From Albugo candida (taxonomy: Eukaryota > Oomycota > Peronosporomycetes > Albuginales): a stretch of DNA of 64,000 nt. The notes below the pieces were generated by a model. It did no database searches, had not been told where the DNA came from, and worked only from the letters and a program-made list of their open reading frames with translations. Every line of letters starts with the position of its first letter. Positions within the stretch are counted from its first letter, which is position 1. The translations under genes were made by a program, and so were the position numbers. This document shows, one piece after another, positions 22,501 through 32,596 of the stretch. The stretch is from positions 124,001-188,000 of the forward strand of contig JBDOQK010000050.1 in the NCBI GenBank assembly GCA_040437565.1, given 5' to 3'.

Positions 22501-25500
22501 AAGTCTGAATCAGGTTAGAGATAAACGTGTCCTTAAAGCAGTGCCTTTTCAAGCCTGTTTTTTCTTCCAGATTAGATGATTCTGGTAACAACACAGAATA
22601 AAGCTGTTTCATGTCAGTATTCTAAAGGTAAATACGGAAGTACTCCGCTTACAATTTTATCATTCCATTCGTTTATGAGAGATTCTTGCGTGCGCCTAAG
22701 ATAATGCTGAGGTGGATTGAAGCTAATACTTAGATGTTTGTTAAAGTGAACGACCTATGGTCTTTGTTCCAACAAATTAGCTCGCTTCCTTGACTTTTGA
22801 CAGAGTAGTGATGTTCCTCTGTCAGATGCTCAGCAATAATCTAGATTTTTTTCTGAAGAAAAAATTGCTCAATGGCAGTTTACATACTGATTTCCATCTT
22901 TCAGGTATTGTGACAATCTTTTTACCAATCGAATATATGATACAAAATAAGTACCTAGGGAAGTCGAACGGTGTCAAAGTGTAATGGTCGCTTTCTGTTG
23001 GATCAAATGTCGTTGCATGAGGCGCTAGTGCCTATACAAGATATCTTTTTTCTCAGATACATTGGAGGTACTTGAAAATCAACAAGTCATCAGATCATAC
23101 ACATACACCGCTTGACGCATGAGAAGCGAATATGTTCGTCCCAAATTCCAGCACAAAAGGACAATTCGTCGCTGAGTGCTGGTATATCAAATTTACCCAT
23201 TCGTTCTTTCGATCTGTGTGTAAATCAAAACAAGTCGCTACCAAGAAGCAACTAAAGTCTGATCGTTTCTTTCACAGAATGGACAAATACTGGTTGGATA
23301 GATGGGTAACAGGTGATCGGAGCCAGCAAGTAAAAATTAAAAAATCAAGGTTGCGCATTGACCAATCGTTAAAGATAAGTTGGATCTCACGACTAGGCTC
23401 CAGATTGTGAAGACTATTTTGCATGTGACTTGTCCTCGTTGTATATCGATGGAGTCAAGGATTAAATTCTTCATTGCATGATTGGTTGTGAGCCTTGATT
23501 TAAAGCATCGATTAGAACTCGGTACGATTTGTCAAAGTCATGTGACGTTAAGAGGTAACGCATTTTACACTTGTCAATGCCACTCTGATTTGGCCAGCAT
23601 ACGGAATCATCGAGCCTTTTTTCCCAACGTGCAAGAGATGCTAAAACAATTTTCACGCAAAAATTGGCATATTGATATCACATTTGACTGACCAATTGTG
23701 CTAAATTACTTTTATTGGTACGGCGATACTCACTTGCAGCTGGCTGCTCGAAAGTATGAGATGGAACTTTCGTAGGAAGACAAATATCACATATAAACAG
23801 TAAATGTGATCGCACAGGAAAGCTTCCGTGAAGAATCAGGGGCCTATGTTACAGTCTCAGCAAGAGCTAGGGAAGGAAATGGACTTCGTTTAGTACAAGC
23901 ATCCATGTAGCAAGCATGTCCTACTGTTCTTCTACTCTTCTATCTTCTTCAAGGTAGCACCTGTATCTCGCAAGTTGTGGTACCGATAATTTTGTATATT
24001 TCGTCAGATCAAAGCGCTATCACTCCAAGAGTCTGGACGCATATATTCGCAGTCGATCGAAAAGATCTGTGTAGTATAGGAATGCGCTTGGGTGTGATTG
24101 TTCGTGAAAACATTGCTTGAAAGACACAGGAGCCGCCATGTCGCGTGGTACCTTCTTGAAGCAGATTCTGGTCCGTTTAGGCTAAGATCCATGATATCTT
24201 GGCAAAGGTTGCATGCCGGAAGGAGAGTTATGAATATTCCACAAACTAAGACAAGATACAAGGTTAATCGCCACAGAGGTCACCGATTTTCCGGTCGTGG
24301 TAGACGATGAATCCGCCTCTCATAGAAAGTCAGGCGTTTCTAGGCCTCTCTTTTTGATTTAAATCCTACGCTAGAATATTGAAATGACTATCGACGGTTT
24401 GCCAGCACATCAGAACTTCAAAATGTCAGCAAGGTGAGAAATCAAATGACGCGTCTTCGTAAGCTAGGATAAGATGGCTGGAATGTTTGTCGTTCACCTG
24501 AGCACAATATCTGCGTTCCATCTCCTCAAAAGACCGATAGCTCGCGTTATCTGTGGTAAAGATATTGCACCTAAGTGTTGCTGTAGAGCAGCCAGCAGAC
24601 TATCAACGCAGCCCCTAAAAAAAGGGGTTCTAGCGAGTAACTAAAGTAGGACGATAGAAAGAAGCAGTCTTCTCTGATGGCAGCATATTGTTGTGCTTCC
24701 TTTTAACACCTAACACGCTAAACAGGCGCAGATTTCTACAGTCTACAAGTATCTTACGGTCGATCCACACGCGCGTTCAGCAAATCAGCACGACGATATT
24801 TGGTTATTACAAAGCGGTAACTCGCAGAAAGCCGAATGCAATCTTATTTGACTCTGAATGCCAGGAGTTGGCATGCTTTGGAAGTATAGCTTAAGTATAT
24901 CGCGCTCTCTAAGCAGCCCCAAGCTATACACGCAAGTATACTAGTTCGCGATGCAGAATAGCACACGAAATGATGACATAATTGCGGAAGGGAATTCGCA
25001 CATAGGCAGGAATTCAAAGTTGTAGTATTGTACTTGAGTACCGAAGATATCATGCAGTATGGACGGATGAGCGAGTCCCTCATGCCAAACTCGACAATCG
25101 ATGGAAGGCAAATCGACTGCTTGAAATCCTAACTTTTAATTGTAGAAATTGTTTTAAAACAGACAGGGATGAATTTTTATGGAATTTTTCAGCTACATTA
25201 GCATCCCTGCAGGTGGTATATCAGTGTGCGTAGCCCCTCGTCATCGTTTCGCTCATCACAATATAGACATCTGATCAGGCGTTCACTGGAATAGAAGACC
25301 GTTCTAAATAAGCGATTATAATTTCATGCAGTTCAAAAGAGGGATTTTCCCGGCATCGGCCAGACGTTTCACCAATTCTAATATTCGAAGTGGGTCTCCT
25401 CACGTTTCCCGACATTTCGAATCCCATTTGCCGTATATATAGCAAGTGCATGCAGTTTCCCGGCGTTATGAGAATCAAATGAAGATGGGTGCTTCCTACG

Positions 25501-25529
25501 CAAGAGTTTCTGGTATATTCTGAGAGATT
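22501..25529. other. Array spacer between units 4 and 5
   Basis: Contains the minus-strand relic (23471-24261) and an upstream region shared with other units (from about 24760, including acgcaagtatactagttcgcgatgcag near 24929). No intact gene was found. Open frames at 23132-23410 and 24688-24894 carry no recognisable feature. Confidence 0.55.
23471..24261 (-). pseudogene. Decayed minus-strand gene segment, array unit 4
   Basis: Fourth copy of the antisense relic. It shares LARWEKRLDD with LVRWDDRLD of the first copy and ATWMLVLNEVHFL with the third. Open pieces are 60-85 codons. Not assigned to a family. Confidence 0.4.
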
Positions 25530-25558
25530 CGCAGCCATTAATTTACCTGTTGATATTT

Positions 25559-25576
25559 GCTCAATTTTTCATTTTT
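25559..25576 (+). promoter_or_regulatory. Initiator-like element of array gene 5
   Basis: GCTCAATTTTTCATTTTT lies 43 bases before the ATG at 25619 and fits the oomycete initiator consensus GCTCATTYYNCAWTTT apart from small differences. The frame that opens upstream at a TTG (25550) crosses this element and is not used. Confidence 0.45.
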
Positions 25577-25618
25577 CAATCGTTGGGACTCGGACACTTC
25601 AATCTTTTGCTTTGGACA

Positions 25619-26356
25619 ATGATAACGCCGATTTTTTCGTCTCCATTTGATCTGCTGCTCTTCTCAGTAGCTTTGACCACGCTACGGGAAGGAAATGGCA
25701 TGCCTATTAACCATTCAGAAAAGCTTCAATCCAAAAGTGTTGAACAGTCAGCGCTGCAAATGCGTAAAAGCTCTTGCTTCGATCTGCCACGAGTTTCGAC
25801 GGTGAAAAATAATCTCCGAGTCGGTACAACTATTTCTTCGCAAAACATCAACGAGAAACGCGTTGAACGGCCATTAGCCGATTGCCAGGACCCCGACTAT
25901 GGCACATTGACCGCTGAACGAGTCCTCACTAGAAATGGACTTCGTCACGAATTACATGAAGATCACTCCGCTCTGTCGAACCAATTCCACAATCTCAATC
26001 TCAAAGATGTTAGCGAAGAAACTCCGATTTCGACTCAACTCCGTGCAGGCACGGAAGCCAAATCGGAGGTCGCAAAAATCAAGAGGCTTTCCCGCCATGA
26101 AGATTCGTATACTGATATAAGTGGTTCGATTGTGAAGAGCTTATATCGTATGCCAAGAGCTGAACGTCACTATAAAGAAAAATCTTCCACATCTTCCGTT
26201 CCTGAGGAAAGGGACTCTGATGATGATCGCTGTAATTCACCGGTCGAAAGCGTGCGTCATAAGTATCCTCGATCCGAACTGGATTATTCGTATCAAGGTA
26301 AATTCTCTTCGAATAACGGACGGGTTAATAGGCTGGGTGGACAAGATCAAATATAA
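25619..26356 (+). CDS. Array gene 5: divergent short member of the secreted family
   Basis: 245 residues from the ATG at 25619. Signal peptide-like start MITPIFSSPFDLLLFSVAL, then the same block as the other members: NNLRVGTTISSQNINEK near 64-80 and CQDP at 89 in place of CxxC. RVLTR stands at 101-105 where the others have RxLGD, so the final acidic residue is lost. The remaining 140 residues are charged rather than Pro/His-rich and do not match the tails of genes 3 and 4. It lies at the right end of the array, and its 3' flank is only weakly like the others. Function unknown. Confidence 0.7.
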   Translation: MITPIFSSPFDLLLFSVALTTLREGNGMPINHSEKLQSKSVEQSALQMRKSSCFDLPRVSTVKNNLRVGTTISSQNINEKRVERPLADCQDPDYGTLTAERVLTRNGLRHELHEDHSALSNQFHNLNLKDVSEETPISTQLRAGTEAKSEVAKIKRLSRHEDSYTDISGSIVKSLYRMPRAERHYKEKSSTSSVPEERDSDDDRCNSPVESVRHKYPRSELDYSYQGKFSSNNGRVNRLGGQDQI

Positions 26357-27287
26357 ATCCGTCAGGATCTTCTGGAAGGTCACCAACGCAGAGTTGAGAT
26401 TACTGAATCTATACTATCGATCGTTGGTGTACTCAAGTAGACTGACTTGCAATGATAATTAACTCAATGTAACGACAGAATTGAGTGGTGTTGCTTTCAA
26501 AATTTTATACTTACGTTACGCTACTGCCATTTGTGCGCTGATTTCACTCAGCACGTCGGATGATAAAATCTAGGATCGAGTCGTGCAAGTGCTAGATATG
26601 TACATTACTCATGCGATGGAAAAGACAAGTCATGTGTGCTACAAGTGTACATGATTGTAGTATTATTGATTGTCGCCTATAGAAAAGAGACCGTTCTAGG
26701 TCAAGTTGGGAAATTGTGACTGATCGCGACAGAAAATTAAAAAGCTGAGGTATGGTGGTGCTGTACTTATGACGCATACTTCTCGAGGCAAATTGACTAA
26801 TAAGCCACAAGGATTCGATACCATTCTCGACTGCGTACTAGCCACCAAGCACTATTGTTTATCTCAACTCCCATTTAGTGATCACATCATCGCCAACTTC
26901 AACCGCACTGTGCTTCTTTACGAAGATGCCTCCTGATAGATTTCTTCAGTGCCAAAATGCTCATCTCTGAGCGAAAACCCAAGTAGAGCAGCATTTACTA
27001 AGGACGTAGTGACTCTGACTATTCTGTCACAGCTGACTGTATATCATTGATATATATTACGCAACTAAGGACGGTATAAATGTTGCAAACGTGCACACGC
27101 TATGGAATTGTATGTTTCGATTACCTTCGATGGGTAATATGCTTTCGCCATCTTTGAGTATGTGATTAAAGACGCGACTCTCTTGAATTGTCAACGTTAT
27201 AACGATTAACCTAGTCAATTTGACGTGATCAAGGCTTATATACGCTATAATCATCATTAGCGTAATCGAGTGGCTACTACTGTATAA
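26357..27287. other. Gene-free boundary between array and core genes
   Basis: No open frame above 80 codons has support and no array repeat word is clear after about 26450. This is taken as the right border of the tandem array. Confidence 0.5.
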
Positions 27288-27881
27288 TCACGCAGAATCG
27301 CAAGGAGAATTCATAAACGCTACATGGAGAAACTGAATATCTTCAGGTAGTAAATGAACCGGAAACTGAAAAGGTTCACGTGATGCTTGTTCAGATGAAT
27401 GCTTGTTTCCAGAGAATTTTTCTATTTTGGCTCGAATGGAGCTGTGGGCTTCGCATAGCTCCTTACTTTGACCGTCGACCCCGACCACATCCTCAGCTTT
27501 CCTTTTGATGCGTCGACGTTGTTCTAGTCTACGTTGATTTCGATTTGCCATTGATCGATGAAATTCACAAAAACTATGAAGTTTTCCAGTTTTTTTCACG
27601 GCGCGTCGATTAACACACGGTTTACTTGGATACTTGCAAAGTTGTCCGCTCTCAGTTGTATTTGATAGAGTGCTTAATCGTTGAGAGCTTTGTTGACTCG
27701 TGTTTCTATAATGTGGCTTTAAGGAAGATACGGGTACCAGCTCACTCTGAGCAATCGATAGATGGTCTTTGCACTGACTTTTTGAGGAAGCGAATGAAGA
27801 ACCCGATTTGCGTGTTTCTACTGATAGCTGTTTCTCCAAGTCGTCGATACGTTTTGGCCGATTGATAATTGCTGCGGACAT
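27288..27881 (-). CDS. Oomycete-type Cys/His motif protein, function unknown
   Basis: 197 residues, single exon, ATG at 27881. The central part (about 82-128) has a compact pattern CKYPSKPC-x4-RAVKKTGKLHSFCEFHR followed by SMANRNQRRLEQRRR. Two cysteines, then C and H in CEFH, could bind one metal ion, and the basic NQRRLEQRRRIKRK segment looks like a nuclear localisation signal. I recall similar C-x5-C/CxxHR-N-Q patterns in uncharacterised oomycete proteins, but cannot name the family. The C-terminal end has a PEDIQFLHVAF stretch. Likely nuclear, possibly nucleic-acid binding; both are inferences. Confidence 0.6.
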   Translation of the reverse strand: MSAAIINRPKRIDDLEKQLSVETRKSGSSFASSKSQCKDHLSIAQSELVPVSSLKPHYRNTSQQSSQRLSTLSNTTESGQLCKYPSKPCVNRRAVKKTGKLHSFCEFHRSMANRNQRRLEQRRRIKRKAEDVVGVDGQSKELCEAHSSIRAKIEKFSGNKHSSEQASREPFQFPVHLLPEDIQFLHVAFMNSPCDSA

Positions 27882-28404
27882 GTGGCTTTGTGTCGAGAAA
27901 GATCAAATGTGAGTATATGATTTCTGTTGATTCAGCTAGCTTAAATATACTTGACAGAAAAACACTAACAATGTGTCGGCTCACTGCGTTAGCTCGCTAA
28001 AAAAGTGCGTGTACGGAATGAATGCAGACGGCTCGCGATGAAGATGTGCCTGCAGTCATACGCGATCATAGCACAACTTTGACTTGTGAAAACGTATAAT
28101 TACATCCAAATTATGTCCACTGCCTAAGGACCTAACCCGGGTAGCTCAAGAAAGTTGTAGCGTTGTCTCGTATATATACTTACATGCTAGAAAGGCTTCG
28201 GGTGTTTTTCATCGTCCATTCATTACAGGGGGTTTTAGTAAACAGGTACACCTCATTCACAGAAAAGCCACTTCCATGGTTATCCTATACGATCTCTAGC
28301 ATCAATGTTGCACGTAAGTAATCGTTTACGTTCTCTAAACTTACTAAAATGAAGAGTGCTTTTTTGCGTATTTATTTGTATCCGATATCGTTATACGACC
28401 AACG
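27882..28404. other. Intergenic stretch
   Basis: Between the start of the Cys/His protein gene and the stop of the RING ligase gene. No further gene, RNA gene or repeat was recognised. Confidence 0.5.
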
Positions 28405-30493
28405 CTACGGTTCTGGTAATGCGCATCGACATGTCGGGCATTCCATCTTGACTTGCATCCAGTTTTGCAAGCATTCGCGATGAAATACGTGATCGCAGGG
28501 AGCGAGCATGTAATCCCGTGCTTCTAAGTCCAATTCTACCATGCAAATGACGCAATCAATCGTATTCACTTCTCCATTGCCTGTGCCATTGCTTAAGACG
28601 AGAGAAACTTGTTGTATATCAAATCGCCGTTCATAATTATACTTTACAGGGAGAAATCGGGCGGGAATGAAGAATTGAGGACCCAGACGATGTTGTAAGG
28701 TGAGAATGCCGACTTGCAATGCCATCCATAGCGACAAACCCACGCAATATGAAGGATTCCATCTTGTTTCCAGCTAAAAGCAATCGTAAGTGCACATTTA
28801 AATTGACAAAAGTGGCGCGTACCATTGGAAATTCGGTCAAGAAGTTTGCGGGACATCCATAAAAGTATAGAGGTATAAACATACGCAATATACTCATTCC
28901 GTATAGATAACCTGCGTGAAACGGGTTGCGAACTTCCCTAAAAAATGGACTTGTGAGGATCGTAAATACGGTAAGTGTACTCTATGACGCTTACCGTAAG
29001 GCATTATGGACAATTTGCGGAATCCAAAATGAGTACGAAATAACCACTAAAAACGGTAAATAATCCTTGGGTACCAAGTCAGTCTTAACAAACCAATAAA
29101 TCGCAAATTACTTGCCGAAAAATTGTAAAACGCCACTAATCCAAGCAATAATGATAGATAAAATCGAGAATATAATGTGGTGAGTTCTCGACGTAATATA
29201 ATCCATCCCTCCGAGAAGCCCTGAGGACGCCGCGCTTTCCATATAACCAATAAATATCGCATTTCGAAAACAGAAAAAATGATGAGTTTGATAAAGGCGA
29301 CAGACGCGAACGCGGTGAATACATTCTACACAAGAGAGAGTGAGAAATTCCTGTTCGTAGATACAATGAGTGTACCTGTGCAATAATACCAACTGTTAAA
29401 TGCGCTAGACACAAATACGAGTCCAAAATTGCCTGTTGTCCAATTGTTAACAGCGACACCTTTGCAGCAGTTGCTTGTGTGCTTGATGCTTGCAATTGGC
29501 GCAAAACAAAATAAATTTCAGCCATTGAAACAACTGTCATCAAAATTGCGTAATGTGACGCTTTCGAGAAGAATTTGTCCAAATTCTTCTTCTCAAAGGA
29601 GACTTGGAGGGATAAATAGAGACCACAATTCTCGCTGGCTAATGTACCAGTAAACTGCATGGAGCGTAGCATGTCTTCGTACGTTTCAGAGTCACCAACT
29701 TTTGATTCTTTGGACGTCGCTGCAACTTTTCTCTTGTGAATTGAGCTCGATTCGTTTTTGAGTTGTAGCTTGATAACACTGAGGCACTGATCACTGAATG
29801 TATCGGAACTACGAAAGCGAGTTACGAATGAATATCGCGGAGGAGAAATATTTAATGCTTCGTAGTCTTCAGGTTGATGGATCTTTGGGATACCGAATGA
29901 GAAATCATTCTTCTCACGACTCTTGTGCCTTGAGGTCAAGCGATTTGATTCCTGTTTGGGTAAAGGTCGAGTCGTGTTGATCGTAGAGCCGTTCACGTGA
30001 GAACTGGTTGGCTTTTTGTAAAGCAGTTGTACCGTTGCGTCTGGACTGTTTCCAAACAGCGTTAGTTGCCCCAAGTGCCGTAAGAATACGCCTTGTACGG
30101 GCATGATGGTACCAGCAAATGATGACTTTTCCTCATAAATGACGAATTGACCGGTAACATATGCGACATCCGACATAATTTCTTTAGTAGCAGGTGTTTT
30201 CATCTTCAAGAACAACCAAACCAAGCCTTTTTCTGAAGGTGCTTGTGCATATCGTTGAAATTGAATGTCTCTACCTAGCCTCAAGAACGGTCTAAAAAAT
30301 ACAGCGTTGAAAAGTGTATTTTCCATTACCTCTTGCCGACTTACATGATATCAGTTGAATTGGACTGACTGTTGTACTCTTCTACATTGGATGCAAGCCA
30401 TTTTCCTATCATAAGTCTATCAGAATGAATGTATTTTATTCACGGCGACTCAAGTTCGAACCTGAGTACACGCCAGATATACTCAGTGAGGAG
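28405..30493 (-). CDS. Tul1/FLY-type transmembrane RING-H2 E3 ubiquitin ligase, 5' end in gap
   Basis: Multi-exon gene assembled from matching splice sites and frames: exons 30493-30444, 30405-30345, 30291-29376, 29325-29112, 29046-28995, 28937-28823 and 28773-28405. Introns are 38-65 nt with GT..AG ends; the 38-nt one is the least certain. The lumenal part contains ISGVYSGS and KWLASNVEEY. About seven membrane segments follow, with the family's FEMRYLLVIWKAR, SYSFWIPQIVHNA and RMFIPLYFYGCP motifs. The C-terminus is a RING-H2 domain (CVIC, CDHVFHREC, CPTC). Yeast Tul1 acts in Golgi/endosome membrane-protein quality control within the Dsc complex, and plant FLY1 acts in the endomembrane system. 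The start codon and signal peptide are not visible; they lie in or near the gap at 30494-30593. Confidence 0.85.
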
Positions 30494-30593
30494 NNNNNNN
30501 NNNNNNNNNNNNNNNNNNNNNNNNNNNNNNNNNNNNNNNNNNNNNNNNNNNNNNNNNNNNNNNNNNNNNNNNNNNNNNNNNNNNNNNNNNNNN
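30494..30593. other. 100-N gap inside the 5' part of the E3 ligase gene
   Basis: No repeated flanks were seen. The first exon of the minus-strand E3 ligase gene probably lies in or just right of this gap. Confidence 0.9.
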
Positions 30594-30699
30594 TTGAGAA
30601 CGATATCGGTATATTGCGAATTGTCTGTGGCACCTAGACTAAGATCTGAATCTGAATCCTTCTCCGGGCATAAATGGAACGAAAAGCTTGATTATGAAT

Positions 30700-31300
<601 letters not shown>

Positions 31301-31975
31301 GCTTGTGCCTTCGTGCCTTTGCTACCTTGGTTCTTTTGTGGGTGGGCCGAGCCAGAATGGATGGTGAATACCCTTCAAGTACCGTGATTGCGCGGTCACA
31401 CCCTAAATAAACCGGTTCATCAGAATTTAACAAAAAATTTAGCTCTGTTTTGAATAATGGAGTATTGGAGCGAGTTAAGAAATTCGCACACTTACGGAAA
31501 TATATCTGTCTTTTTTTATTTAATCGGCTACCCAAACGTTTATGATATTCGTGAGTCTATCGCCAAAAGTTTGCACACAAAATTAGTGCACTTAAGTGCT
31601 TACGGTGTAGCGTTATCGCAAAATTACTACGAAGTTTCGAGGTCAAATTTCTAGTGATAAAGCATTTTCTGATTGCAGACCCTCACACGTCACAATTTGC
31701 CGATGTACCCTTCCCAAATACATTACATGACAATCTGTTACCTTTTGTGAATTAATCATTTGGGAGAGAAAATGCTTGTGACTCCATCTGACCCGCTTTC
31801 AACGTATCTGACAGCACATATACAACGTCTCTCTGCGATGCCAGCTCAGCATTCGCAGTTACTCCGACCCGCCCTGCTGAACAAGCAAGCTTTTCTTTTG
31901 ATGACGTAGCGCTAACGTGGCCACTTGGCGCCTGTAATCACATCTCATTCTAATTCCCGACTCGTGCCAATTACA
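31301..31975. other. Divergent intergenic region RPS23 / secreted protein
   Basis: Serves as the upstream region for both the minus-strand RPS23 and the + strand secreted protein. CTCATTCTAATTCC at 31945-31958 resembles the oomycete initiator and sits 18 bases before the ATG at 31976. No gene was seen in between; the 65-codon frame at 31457-31654 has no support. Confidence 0.45.
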
Positions 31976-32542
31976 ATGTCAAAAGGCACTCTATACGCAC
32001 TGCTTGCGGTTTGGAGCTGCATTGAAAATGTGATTCTTTGCCAGAATACACAGCCCACCTATATAATTAGAGTTCTGAGCGACATGGTCGCAAATAATAA
32101 TGAGGCCGGTATTACCCAGCTCCTCAGTGCGAACTACCATGATTTCCAGAACACGTACTTCAAGAATGCACCGGCTGAGAGCATCGAAGACGTACAAAAA
32201 TTTATTGTACTATATTTCCCAACATCTTTCCGTAACAAAATGTTAAATATACAGGCCAATGGTGTACCAGACTACAGCCGAAAGGTTCTTGAATTGACGC
32301 TGGTTATGGTTGGAAAACTATACACTCAACTAGTACAACCTTGTACGGAACCTGAGGCGTCTTTTTTGGATTGGGTCAAGTATATTTCCGACAAAATACA
32401 ACCCGAAATTGTGGATCAATCAGTTATTGATATATACAGTTGCATGATTGTCTTTAATGCTCTCAGCTATATTGTATTCCAGGTGATGAAACAAGATATA
32501 GACGGCGCAGATACTGCCAAAGCCATGTCCTTGGGTAATTGA
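31976..32542 (+). CDS. Small secreted helical protein, unknown function
   Basis: 188 residues from the ATG at 31976. This start is chosen because the following residues form a good signal peptide (MSKGTLYALLAVWSCIENVILC) and an initiator-like element lies just before it; the upstream ATG at 31925 would bury the signal. The mature protein, starting around QNTQPTY, is mixed charged and hydrophobic, probably mostly helical, with few cysteines (one in VQPCTEP, one in DIYSCMIV). No RxLR-type motif, transmembrane span or known domain is seen. It stands alone among housekeeping genes. Possibly an effector or apoplastic protein; this is inference from the signal peptide and lack of known homology. 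Confidence 0.65.
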   Translation: MSKGTLYALLAVWSCIENVILCQNTQPTYIIRVLSDMVANNNEAGITQLLSANYHDFQNTYFKNAPAESIEDVQKFIVLYFPTSFRNKMLNIQANGVPDYSRKVLELTLVMVGKLYTQLVQPCTEPEASFLDWVKYISDKIQPEIVDQSVIDIYSCMIVFNALSYIVFQVMKQDIDGADTAKAMSLGN

Positions 32543-32596
32543 CCTTCGGTATAATATAATATAAAACAACTAGTGTCGAACTATGCATATCAAAAG

